NCBI GenBank assembly: GCA_011316235.1
Contig: QQBE01000004.1
Location: 620,001 to 684,000 of the forward strand
Length of the DNA stretch: 64,000 nucleotides
Origin: Mycothermus thermophilus
Lineage: Eukaryota > Ascomycota > Sordariomycetes > Sordariales > Chaetomiaceae
Direction of reading: 5' to 3'
In this document: positions 1 through 9,864 of the stretch, piece by piece
How the letters are laid out: each line of letters opens with the position of its first letter
Numbering within the stretch: the stretch's first letter is position 1
Translations under genes and position numbers: made by a program
Notes under the pieces: model-generated
What the model saw: only the letters and a program-made list of their open reading frames with translations
What the model was told of the DNA's origin: nothing
Database searches by the model: none

Positions 1-357
1 TCACGGTAATTTTGATTCCAACAATACTTACCGTAACAACCGGCAACGCTGAGGTACAGTACATACAACGCATATAATGCATACAAGGCAGTCGGGCTTG
101 TTCTAGAAGGTGGGGCATCCAGTGACATCAACGCCCCAAAGCTCCATTACAGGGCAGGAGCTACCCCGCATTTCCGAGGTTATCGACACGAGTTGTCGAG
201 GGATAGAACCGTGGATGGAAGGAAGCAGCTGCCGGGTCGATCCCCTCCGCAGCCGTAGAATCTTGTAGATTGAGCTCCTTCCTTGGATCCAATTGGCTTA
301 CTCCAACTTCAGAGTTTCCTTGTTCGCCTTCGACAATCCAACATCAACCCTTCAGGT
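1..357. other. 5' flank of the hydrolase gene
   Basis: I see no coding sequence here. It lies directly upstream of the plus-strand dienelactone hydrolase and presumably holds its promoter and 5' UTR. An ATG at 283 is in frame with the gene and would add 25 residues, but it gives a less convincing N-terminus than the ATG at 358. Confidence 0.6.
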
Positions 358-1539
358 ATGCCCTCATTGAACCATCTCCGTCGTGCTGCCACCAGGACGA
401 CGACTTCTCACTCCCCACCTTCACTCTCCTCCTTGCGGTCCACTACTTACGCCCACCATCTTCCCAGCATCCCGAATTTATCCGCCTCCTCGCGGTCCTA
501 CCACCAACACACCACCTTCGGCCCTCTCCCAAGGACTCTCCAAACCCCAGTCGCCAACATGTCGACTATGCCGGCTACCTGCGGCCACAGCGTGGCTTGC
601 TGCAACATTCCTCCCGTCGTCTCGACGGGCTATTCCCCGAAGGGTTCCTACAAGGAGTACGACGGCATGAAGACGTGTACGGAGTAGTCCCTTGCCAAGC
701 TCACGTTCGTTGAGCGAGATGCCTAACAAGCCTCAGACGTGACCGGCCCGTCGGACGCCACCAAGGGCATCGTCGTCATCTACGACATCTTCGGCTACTT
801 CGACCAAACCGTGCAGGGCGCCGACATCTTGGCCACCAGCCATGAGCAAAAGTACCAAGTCTTCATTCCGGACTGGTTCAAGGGCGAGCCGTGCCCCATT
901 AGCTGGTGAGTTTGGAGGCCATTGGTAGCGCCCGCGAACCAGACGGGATATCTGACCACGCCACCAATACCACCCAGGTATCCTCCGGACACCCCCGAGA
1001 AGCAAAAGGGCCTGACTGCCTTCTTCCAAAAGAACCCGCCTGGCGGCGTTGCTGATGCCCTGCCCGGCTTCGTTGAGAAGCTCAAGGCTGCCCACCCCGA
1101 AATCAAGTCCTGGGGTCTGCTCGGCGTAAGCCAATCCCATACCTCTCTCCTGTCCAACGACAATCCACTAACCAGCCACCTCCTCCCCATCCAACAGTAC
1201 TGCTGGGGCGGCAAAGTCGTCGCCCTCACCACCTCCCGCCCCGACACCAACCCCTTCGTGATCGGCGCTGAGATCCACCCAGCCATGGTCGACCCTTCCG
1301 AGGCCGAGGGCATCCGCGTCCCGCTGATCCTGCTCGCCTCCAAGGACGAGCCGGCCGAGACGGTGGCCCAGTTCGAGGCCAATCTGCGCAACGCCCCCGC
1401 CAAGCACGTCGAGACCTTCAAGGACCAGATCCACGGCTGGATGGCGGCTCGTTCTGACCTGTCGGATCCCCGCGTCCGCGAGGAGTATGCTCGGGGGTAC
1501 AAGACGGTGTTGGATTTCTTTGCTAAGAACTGGTCGTGA
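358..1539 (+). CDS. Dienelactone hydrolase family protein
   Basis: Alpha/beta hydrolase of the dienelactone hydrolase family; the natural substrate cannot be read from sequence. Exons are 358-676, 737-905, 978-1125 and 1198-1539. The joins restore KTYVTGP, ISWYPPD and LLGYCWGGK. The product is 325 aa from the ATG at 358, or 258 aa from an in-frame ATG at 559. The catalytic triad is visible: Cys214 in GYCWGG, Asp262 in SKDEP and His291 in QIHGW (long-form numbering). The family uses a Cys-Asp-His triad, and 258 aa is close to the usual family length. The extra 67 residues of the long form are rich in Ser, Thr, Arg and His and contain no Asp or Glu, which looks like a mitochondrial presequence. 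It stands alone and ends towards the giant gene on the other strand. Confidence 0.9.
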
Positions 1540-2417
1540 GTTCCTTGTTCTTGCTGCTGCGTCACTTGTGTTTGATTAGCTTCGTTTCTGTGAAGGCCAG
1601 AACGGTACGGGGCTTGACGCCCTCTCCGCTCATGGTGGATTGAAATACCGGGATGAGAGAGCGGAGAGGCTGACTTGAGTCAAGGACTGAGGCTGCGGCT
1701 AGGCTGTAGCATTCCAGTGTAGCTGCACGTGTATTTAGTAGTCGATACATGGAAAAACAAAATGAAAATGATGGTTTGTCCTGACTGGCATTTTCCCTCC
1801 CTTTTGCATGACAGGACGAATATATTATCGACGTAGATCGGATGAACACAATCATTTCTGGACATATATCGCAATCGGGTGTGGTCAATGCATGAAAGGG
1901 ATGTCGCATAGCAGATGAAGGGCTCATGGACTGTCTCTGGAATAGGGGTACTCGCGCCCCATATATTCTCCGTCCGTCGTTTAATGTGTTCTCCAGATTC
2001 TTAAAAATTCAAACCCCCCTCCCCAAACTCTGCGCGCCGTTTCCAGTAACCTTTGAGTTGAAATCCCCCAGTCCTTAATTCCAATAACTCGGTTGCCCGC
2101 CTTGTCGATAGCCAGGTTTATGTCCTTGACCCTTGTAATTACACATATAAAACCCAGACAGAAGAAAATCCTATCCTATCCTACACAAACATCCCCCCCC
2201 CTCACCCCATGTTGAAATTAGAAATTCATCGGCCAGGTATGTAAGGTATGTATGGAAACCCAACTCCAACGCTTTCCTCCGGTATCGATAAAATACCAAT
2301 TGCCAGAACGACAGCAGAAAAAATCCCCCTGTAACTCTCATCATACATACATCCACCTCCCTCCCCTAACCGATATGAAGTGCAGATATGAGTAACGCCA
2401 CCTAGATAGGGTATGGA
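1540..2417. other. Intergenic gap between convergent genes
   Basis: This is the shared 3' flank of the hydrolase (+) and the giant disordered-protein gene (-). It is AT-richer than the genes, with several AATAAA-like and CATACATA stretches near 2,220-2,360 that would suit 3' UTRs. I see no gene or RNA in it. Confidence 0.7.
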
Positions 2418-5400
2418 CTAGGCGCTCATGCCAAACATCCTCCGAATCGACCCGAACCTCCTCCTCCTCGCCGCCGTCGACGACGTGGTCGCCCCCGTCG
2501 CGCCGGTCCCCGCCACCGACCCGTCCATGCTCATGTTCAAACTTGCCGCGTCTGTTGTTGCCGCTGCTGTTCCTCCTGCTGTTGGTGGAAGTGGCGACAC
2601 CCGACCTCCCGGAACGACAACGGCTTCTCCTCCGGAGGCGGAGGGCGAGGCTGTGATGGTTGTGATGGTGCCTGTGGTCGTCATGGAGTTTACCCTCCTC
2701 GGCTGCGGCTGCTGCTGGGGTTGCTGAGGCAGCGAAGATCGGCGCATGTGGAAGCCGAGGCTCTTCATGTGCAGGTGCAGGAATCTCCCTCCCCCTCCGC
2801 CGCCGCCGCCGCCGCTGCTGCTGCTGCTGAGGGTTCTTGTGCCTAAGTTGGAGGAGGTGTTGGCACCGATTATGGTGACGCGTCGCGGTGGGCGGGACGG
2901 AGAGGCGAAGGGGCTGTTGTCGGCTGTGTAGACGCGGCCGCCGTCGTCGTCGTCGTGGAGGATATTGGTGCCGGTGGTGATTGCCTTGCCGGGGAAGTTG
3001 GAATCATCGACAAGGTCGGCTTCAGTCTGGCGAGCGTCGTCGTTGTTGTTGTTGTTGCCACCGCTAGCGTCGCTGTTTGATGCAGCTACGTCATGAGCGG
3101 GGCCCGCATCCCCAACGCTAACGGAGCCAGTAGCACTGGAAGGCGACCTTGCCAAACCCCCTTTCCCTGCCAACCGTGGATCCCGCTTCTTCAGCTTTGG
3201 GCTCTTCGCTGGACTCGTCGGGCTCTCCACGGTCTCGCGGTCGTCATCGAAATCCCCGTCTTTCAACCTCCGGATCTTCTCTAGCTCTTCGGGACTCCGT
3301 TCAAGCTTTGTGTCCCGGCGTGCTGCGCTCTCGGAAACTTGAGGACGTTCGATGCCGCCACGGTGTTTACGCGGCCGCAGGGCTGAGAGGAAGCTCCCGC
3401 GGCGACGTGTTGTTGTGTCTTTGGCCGGGAGGGAAGTGATGACGCCGGGCTGAGGAGCCAGAGTTGAAACTGCAGCAGGAGTGGTGGTAGAAGCGTTCGA
3501 GGCGACCCGGGCCAGGAGTGACCCACGACCGGAGCGGGCGCGGCGGAGGACAGCAGTATTCTTATTTGTGCCGGCAGCGACAGTTGTGTCGACAACGGGT
3601 TGAGCTGGTTGAGGCACAGGGTTGATCTGCCGTTTCGCAGGGTCAGCTGCAGCGCGCTCAGCCGACTCTTCACTCTCCTCAAGCTCCTCCGGAAGCGCAG
3701 TGCTCGCGACAGACCCGCCTGACCGCAGTTGTAGCAGGAGCTGTTGGTGTTGGTAAGTCAGCTCACTGGCGGTAGAGGGACCAGTGGCCGGGGCGGGGGT
3801 GAGAGGCTCCTCCACTTCGTCGTCGCTGGAGTCCTCAAACCGACTGCGGAACCCCGACGACAAGACTCCCGCGTCGTCATCGTCATCGCTCGAATCAGCA
3901 AACCGGCTAGACCTCTTGTTCTGCTTCGCTTTCTTCTTCCCACTGAGGCCGAAGCTCGGCATCCGGAGGCTGGTCGGCCTCGCAGGAGTGGGTGAAGGGT
4001 CGCGCAGCGTTGTGCGCAGGTGCATCCCGGTTGTGTTGGCAGGAGGCGAGGCCGTGCTGGCGGGCGAGGCAGAACGCAACGAGAACCGTTTCGTCGGGCG
4101 CGCTGCATCATCCTGAACTGTCACAGGAGAAGGCTGTCGCAGAGACTGACGGAATCCGAATCCCTGACCCTTCGAGAGTCGGGATCGCTTGAAACTGCTC
4201 TCACTGCCCGTTGAACCGCGCCTGGTAAGCGGTGGTGGCTGAACAGCAGGCGCAGAAATTTCTGGAATGGTTTGTTGCTGAGCCTGAGTGATAGACCACT
4301 TGGGATGGGTCGCTTGTAGAGTTATCAAAGAGACGGGAGGAGCTGATGTTGACCGATCGCGAGTCTTCCGGGGCGAATCTCCCGACCTCATCGACTTGCG
4401 GAGTTTCGGACCACCCGAAGGCGCAGCAACAGCCGCCGGTCGCTGTGGCTCTTCGCGGCGCATGGTTTTGCGCATTAACGGCACAACAGAGGGGGGTTGT
4501 TCAGCAGTCACCGAATCTTGTTCCGAGTCATAAACTGTCGTCGCTTTGCCCTTTTGTTGCTGCGCCTGTTGTTGCTGCTGTTTCTGTTCCTGCTCCATCC
4601 GCGCAAGCGCCGCAAGCGCCCGGCGTTCGGAGTTCCTGCGCTCAATGGATTTCTTCTTTCTCGGTTTCGGGTCACGCTCCACTTCGGCCTCGGTATCCTT
4701 GTCTGCTTCAATACCAGCCTCCTCAAGGGCTTCCCGTTGCAGCTGTGCGCGCTTCTCCGCGGAGAGGCTTCTCAAGAAAGCCTTTGCCTGTTCCCAGTCG
4801 ACTTGAATTGGCTGCGGTGGCGGAGGTTGTGATTGCTGTGGTGTGAGGGTGGTAGCAGCTGGCCGCTGCTGTGAGTGAGAAGCGACAGGAGCCGGCTGCG
4901 GCTGTGGCTGCGACTGCTGCTGCTTCTGCGCTTCCTTCTGGCCTTGAGTCTGGACGGGACTCTCGGGCTTCGGAACCCCATCGCCAACATCAGCATTCGC
5001 CCCCGAACCTTGTGCCGGGACGGGCTTTTGAGGAGCGCTCTCCACGACAGCATCCAGCGACAAGAACCCGCCTCCGCCTTCAACTTCTGAGAGGTCCTCG
5101 TAGGCATCACTCCAAACTTCGCTCGAGGAATCGCTATCCGTATCTTGTTTCGGCACTTGCGGAGGAGGCTGGGCGGCGTCGGTGGTGGCGGCAGCGGCCG
5201 GTTTGGTCGTCGGCTGGGCCGGCTCGTCCTCGGGGAATCCACCAGGCACGTCGGGAAGAAGGCTATCACGAACCGTGGCGACAGGCTTGACGTCAGCTTC
5301 AGTCGTTGGGACTGGTGTAGGTGCGGAGACGGAGAGAGCCGGGACCTGGGGTTTCAACTCCGGTTCCGGCTGTGGCTCTGGCGGTGGCACGGCTGCAGGT

Positions 5401-8375
5401 TCCTCAACAGTCGGTAGCGATGTCGTCGCCTTTTCTGTCACGGCACCAGTTGAGGAGGTGCTGTCGGCACTGGCTTGACTTGTCGACCGGCTAGACTTAG
5501 AGACCAGGGGGAAGGCACGGGGCTGCGTGCCCGTCTCAATGGTGGTGGTAGTCTCCTGCGGCACCTCGACATCAACGTGGGACTGGGGCTCAAACACAGA
5601 GCTAACCAGCGACTCCGTGTCTGAACTGTCGCTCAAGAATCCCGTGCCCTCAACGCTTGTAACCACCGGCGGGAGAGGCTCGTTGGGAGCATGCTGAGGC
5701 AGCGACCAAGGTTGTACCTCCTTCTCCTTTTCCTTCCCGATGCCCGTCGATACCAGCGCAGCACCAATAGCATGGTCATTGCTCACACCGAGCGACGGAC
5801 TAGGCAACAACGCCGCTCCTGACTTCGTCGCATGGGCGTGATTGCTTTGAACAGGCGTATCCTCCCACCTAATCTCCCCTCTCGGTCTCACAAGTGGCCG
5901 CTCTTGTACCCTCTCCGGGCTAGGATCTCTCGGCTTGCGATCCCGCACACTCCCAAAGCTGGGTAGGGCCGGGCGCGGTGTCATGACAATATCATCGTCG
6001 TGCTCGTGACCGTCGTCATCGTGGTGCCTTCCGCGTCTGCCCCGGCCTCGGGTGAGGCTTGAGAGCCAACTGTGCTTGGAGTGGTGAGTGCTGCTGTGCG
6101 AAGAGCTGGGGCTACTGTTGGCCGAGTGATCCCCTCCAACAGCAACAGCAGCAGAGTCGCCTGGTCCGCCATCACCGGAATCATCACAAAAGCTGACTCT
6201 CACAGACTTCTTCCTTGCTGGCGGAGCAGGGATTTGGTCCGATGTTTCGGACGCGTTATCACCTGCAGCTGACGGCGAACCACCCGGAGGGCTTGCGTGA
6301 TGTTTCAGGGCTGACTTGCGTGGAGACACGGATCGGGGCGGTGGCGAGTGCCTCACCGTCAGGTTTTGTTGAACGGGCCCGAAATGAGCTTGCCGCACAG
6401 GGCTGTTCGAGTGGTTCCGCTCTCGCGAAACGTGGGCAGCGCGGCTGCGGTCGATGGGGAGTTCAGATGGGGGCGACTTGCTCTCGAAAGACGAGTTGAC
6501 GCTGGTAGCAACGTTGGCGTGGGATATTGTCGAGGTGTCGAAAAGGGAGCGTTGCGAGGCGTGGTTCTGTGGTGTCGCCGGTGGCTGGGTAATTAGGACC
6601 TCGGGACCTCTTGGGACAGGGCTGGCGGCATCCAAGGCAGCAGATGGTTTAGGGAGCTGCTTGTCTTCGTCCGTCTCGGGCTCAGACACTTCCTCGACGA
6701 CAGAAGGCTTTCGCCGCATGGCAAGAACGCCCACGCTCGACACGACGGTGGTAGGCGGGACATATACTTTGGGCAGGTCAACCTGGACCGGTTCAGGGAC
6801 ATGCATAGGGAGGTGCTCCTGAAGAGCAATCTGTGTCCCAGTCCCCGGCCCGGCGACAGCCTTCGTGGCAGCGACCTCTCCGTCTCGCCGTACAGCCGCG
6901 TTCTCTGGAAGATCTACCATAACCGCACGCTGTTCCTGAACTGTAGCCGCCCCCGGAACCGGCCCCGGCGCGACTTGAGCTTTAGGTTGTTGCGTCTCGG
7001 CCGCACGAGCTGTCTTCCGCATGGTACCAGCAGCGAGATGGGTTCCTGCTGTGTCCCGAGATCTGCGCTTTTTGCGAGGCACAGAACCTGTAAGATGCTG
7101 TGAAGACGGTTGTGGCGCGCCACTGATCCCACTGGCCTGAACCTGTTCGACGGCAAGCAATTCCGCTTGACGAACCATCCTCCGCGAGTTTGGGTCGTAC
7201 ACCAACGTCTGATCGGAAACGGAAGGTTTGGCTGCAGTTGTAGGTGTTGTGGCTGTTGACGCTCCCCCAAGCGCCAGATCCCGCGAACCTTGTCTCGCTG
7301 GTTGGCGCGAGCGAGTTTTGCTATCCGTTGATATCTGCTGTGGTTGTTGTTGTGATTCTTGATGCTGCGGTTGTTGTATATAAGGGATATTTCCAGTTGA
7401 GGAACCACCCTCTCCAACTGCAGGGAAACCCGCCCCATTCGTCGTCACAGCCGCTGCAGCTGCAGCGGCCGATGATGCTCTCCTCACCCTCGTCGGATAC
7501 GAGAAATTGATCGAAGACGACGAGCTTACCGGCCTTAACGGACTCGAAGGCGCGTTTTGGTCGGCGGTGATGACGGTGGGGGTCGGCTCTGGTGCCTGCG
7601 GCTGCACCTGAATCTGCGACTGCAACTGAGGCCGTGAGTGCCGAATCTTGGGTGACGACGGCTGGCTGGCCGGTGGACTAGCCATAGCCGGGTCGGTGCG
7701 GCGGATGGCACTGAGATCGCCGACGCGGGCGCCAGTGAACCATCCCGGCGCATCTCCCGACGCAAGCTTCTGAGAAGCGACTCGCACAGGGGGGTTCATC
7801 CCTCCAGTCTGAAGGTTGATGGTGGATGTGGGCAGACGAGGGGAGCTCGCGGAGGTTTGTTGCTTGGCATCCACGGCGACGCCGGCAGTCGGAGTGGTGG
7901 CGGCGGCATTCACACTACTTGGAATAGCCGGCACAGGAGGGGGAATATCGGTGGTGCTTAATGAGCGTCGTGGTGAACGGCCGCCGGGACCACCGGCGGT
8001 AGTTGCAAGACCAGGGCGCGGGCCGTGCGGACTCGGGGTTCGAAAGGTGCGCTCGGCCATGGAGCTGGAACTGTTTCGCCTCTGCAGGCCGGCAGCCGGT
8101 GGAAGTTGGACGTTGGTATCGGAGCCCGCGGTGGCAGAAGAGGCGACCGAGGCGCTGCGACGCAGTGTCCGTTTTGTTTGGACATTGGCGACATTGATAG
8201 GGGTGGTGGGACGGGCGCGGAGAGCGGCGGCGGCGGCGGAGGCAGCAGCCGACAGCTGTGAATTGGATTCATGGCGGCGAAAGACAGCGGCGGCGGCCGT
8301 CGCAGCATTGGGGTTCGCGGTCGCGGCAGTCAAAGGTGGCGGCTGCTGTTGTGGTTGTTGTCGTGGGCGCGACAT
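2418..8375 (-). CDS. Giant intrinsically disordered Ser/Pro-rich protein
   Basis: A single uninterrupted reading frame of 1,985 codons. I do not recognise a catalytic domain. The N-terminus is Gln-rich (MSRPRQQPQQQPPP) and nearly the whole chain is low-complexity Ser, Pro, Ala, Thr and Gln. Short conserved-looking elements are embedded: basic motifs GTMRKTAR (about residue 448), MRKTMR (about 1,300) and LRKSMR (about 1,322); two acidic casein-kinase-2-like motifs, RFADSSDDDD and RFEDSSDDE, near 1,490 and 1,510; and a basic stretch RRRGSFLSALRPRKHR in the C-terminal third. The chain ends in RRRRFGSIRRMFGMSA, a basic amphipathic tail that could bind membrane or act as a localisation signal. Phosphorylation-type motifs (RRxS, SP) are abundant. 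The pattern suits a cortical or scaffold protein, but that is inference. An ORF this long with no stop in GC-rich DNA is very unlikely by chance. The reverse strand carries only short shadow frames. Confidence 0.85.
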   Translation of the reverse strand: MSRPRQQPQQQPPPLTAATANPNAATAAAAVFRRHESNSQLSAAASAAAAALRARPTTPINVANVQTKRTLRRSASVASSATAGSDTNVQLPPAAGLQRRNSSSSMAERTFRTPSPHGPRPGLATTAGGPGGRSPRRSLSTTDIPPPVPAIPSSVNAAATTPTAGVAVDAKQQTSASSPRLPTSTINLQTGGMNPPVRVASQKLASGDAPGWFTGARVGDLSAIRRTDPAMASPPASQPSSPKIRHSRPQLQSQIQVQPQAPEPTPTVITADQNAPSSPLRPVSSSSSINFSYPTRVRRASSAAAAAAAVTTNGAGFPAVGEGGSSTGNIPYIQQPQHQESQQQPQQISTDSKTRSRQPARQGSRDLALGGASTATTPTTAAKPSVSDQTLVYDPNSRRMVRQAELLAVEQVQASGISGAPQPSSQHLTGSVPRKKRRSRDTAGTHLAAGTMRKTARAAETQQPKAQVAPGPVPGAATVQEQRAVMVDLPENAAVRRDGEVAATKAVAGPGTGTQIALQEHLPMHVPEPVQVDLPKVYVPPTTVVSSVGVLAMRRKPSVVEEVSEPETDEDKQLPKPSAALDAASPVPRGPEVLITQPPATPQNHASQRSLFDTSTISHANVATSVNSSFESKSPPSELPIDRSRAAHVSRERNHSNSPVRQAHFGPVQQNLTVRHSPPPRSVSPRKSALKHHASPPGGSPSAAGDNASETSDQIPAPPARKKSVRVSFCDDSGDGGPGDSAAVAVGGDHSANSSPSSSHSSTHHSKHSWLSSLTRGRGRRGRHHDDDGHEHDDDIVMTPRPALPSFGSVRDRKPRDPSPERVQERPLVRPRGEIRWEDTPVQSNHAHATKSGAALLPSPSLGVSNDHAIGAALVSTGIGKEKEKEVQPWSLPQHAPNEPLPPVVTSVEGTGFLSDSSDTESLVSSVFEPQSHVDVEVPQETTTTIETGTQPRAFPLVSKSSRSTSQASADSTSSTGAVTEKATTSLPTVEEPAAVPPPEPQPEPELKPQVPALSVSAPTPVPTTEADVKPVATVRDSLLPDVPGGFPEDEPAQPTTKPAAAATTDAAQPPPQVPKQDTDSDSSSEVWSDAYEDLSEVEGGGGFLSLDAVVESAPQKPVPAQGSGANADVGDGVPKPESPVQTQGQKEAQKQQQSQPQPQPAPVASHSQQRPAATTLTPQQSQPPPPQPIQVDWEQAKAFLRSLSAEKRAQLQREALEEAGIEADKDTEAEVERDPKPRKKKSIERRNSERRALAALARMEQEQKQQQQQAQQQKGKATTVYDSEQDSVTAEQPPSVVPLMRKTMRREEPQRPAAVAAPSGGPKLRKSMRSGDSPRKTRDRSTSAPPVSLITLQATHPKWSITQAQQQTIPEISAPAVQPPPLTRRGSTGSESSFKRSRLSKGQGFGFRQSLRQPSPVTVQDDAARPTKRFSLRSASPASTASPPANTTGMHLRTTLRDPSPTPARPTSLRMPSFGLSGKKKAKQNKRSSRFADSSDDDDDAGVLSSGFRSRFEDSSDDEVEEPLTPAPATGPSTASELTYQHQQLLLQLRSGGSVASTALPEELEESEESAERAAADPAKRQINPVPQPAQPVVDTTVAAGTNKNTAVLRRARSGRGSLLARVASNASTTTPAAVSTLAPQPGVITSLPAKDTTTRRRGSFLSALRPRKHRGGIERPQVSESAARRDTKLERSPEELEKIRRLKDGDFDDDRETVESPTSPAKSPKLKKRDPRLAGKGGLARSPSSATGSVSVGDAGPAHDVAASNSDASGGNNNNNDDARQTEADLVDDSNFPGKAITTGTNILHDDDDGGRVYTADNSPFASPSRPPRRVTIIGANTSSNLGTRTLSSSSSGGGGGGGGGRFLHLHMKSLGFHMRRSSLPQQPQQQPQPRRVNSMTTTGTITTITASPSASGGEAVVVPGGRVSPLPPTAGGTAAATTDAASLNMSMDGSVAGTGATGATTSSTAARRRRFGSIRRMFGMSA

Positions 8376-9855
8376 AGCGCCGATGATATGATTAGCGTCT
8401 CGTCCGATATACAGCGCAGCTCATCTGAACATGATCATAGGGAGTATTTGAAACAGGGGAACACTGTAGCAGTAAAATCCCAAGATCAGGGGCCAACACG
8501 ACAGCAACGACGAAAGTTGGATTGCAGATCCATCGTCATGAACCATCGGTGTTTGAACAGCAAGGAAGGAAACACAATGACGACATACCGGATGCGGCGC
8601 GCGCTGGTGCCGACGGGAGCCAAACATCCTTGCAGACACTTTGGCGCGCCCGGGCGATGGGAAGGGGTCATGGGCTCGTCGGGGCTGTCATACGGGAAAA
8701 CTGGAAGAAAGCAAGGACCGCGATCGGGGATTTACACTGTATGGTCGCGACCTGAACCCCGAGGTGAGGTGGTGATGGAGTGGGAGAAGAATTGGATGCA
8801 GGATTGATGAGATGAAGGAGCTGAGAAAGCCCTCTCGAGCTGTTGCCGTTCCAGATCCGGTAGCAGCGTAATTTCTTCCCACTGGGCCATTTGCGGTAGC
8901 GGCTGCTGCCGACGGAGACAGCAGAGCAAGAGAGCATGACATTTGATGCCGCTAGGCGGCTTCACACCCCTGGCTTGCGACCGACGTAATGATACCAACC
9001 AGGGTGCCGGGATTGTACCGCACGGTATCTGCAACCCTGCGTGAGTTAGCCTGGCCAATCATTGCATGTCCAATGTGTAAATCTTACCAAGGGCGATGTA
9101 TTGTGTTACCGAATGAGACATACAAGCTTGGCACATGAAATGGTGCCGCGTGGCTGTCGTCAGAGCCTCTGGTTGCACCTCACCTCATCACAGCTCTCAC
9201 TTCATGAACCTCAGCTACCTAGGCACACCAATATCTGTCGCTGACCTAGGCATGTTGTGCTACCTAGGTGTTGTATACTTGTACAGTGTGTTCTCTCATG
9301 AGTCGGTAGGTACTACAGTAAGTGACATGTGTTCAGAAAGAAGGGAGGATCAGATGAGGACAAGAGATGAGAGAGAGAGGAACAAGATCGAGCGAGCCAC
9401 CAGAGTGTAGAGCATTTCGCCCATGTCTCCATGATGTGTCCTTGACCCAACGGTGAACCCGGTCCGTGTACATAGGGAGTACGTATGCTCTGGTAGCCTC
9501 TTCCCATTCCCTTTCTCTTTTTCCTCCCTCGCCCATCTGAGTCCGGCGCCATGTGACGGGACTTGATATAGATCTTCTTTTCTCCCCTCCATCCATCATT
9601 TCTCCTTGTCCTTTGCGGATCGGCAGGGCCCTGGCTGTCGAAGCCCAGCCCAAGTCCACTTGGCATCGTGGATGAGGGAAGAGAAGCACCAAGTCAGCCA
9701 TCTTCGGCCACCATCCCTTCTTTATCTCCAACCTTCCCTGCTGTCTTCCATTCTCTCCTGCCCTCAAAAGCACCGCTCACCAACTCATTGCGCTCCAACA
9801 ACCCCTCCTATGGATGGCCATCCGTGCCTCAAAAACGCTGCAGGGACCTAGGCGA
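8376..9855. other. Intergenic gap, promoter side of the giant gene
   Basis: This is the 5' flank of the giant gene and the 3' flank of the next minus-strand gene. No coding sequence is supported. Three CCTAGG palindromes lie within 51 bp at 9,218-9,268. Confidence 0.65.
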
Positions 9856-9864
9856 CTAGGTCCC
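9843..9864 (-). repeat. Perfect 9-bp hairpin containing the stop codon
   Basis: The arms GGGACCTAG (9843-9851) and CTAGGTCCC (9856-9864) are exact inverted repeats around the 4-nt spacer GCGA. In the mRNA of the minus-strand gene, the TAG stop (9858-9856) is the last triplet of the first arm. The hairpin therefore closes exactly at the end of translation. Confidence 0.8.

Noticed and set aside
4346..4846. Plus-strand frames opposite the giant gene (up to 191 codons)
   Set aside because: They are antisense shadows of a low-complexity coding sequence; their Cys/Leu/Val-rich runs mirror its Gln/Ser/Thr codons.
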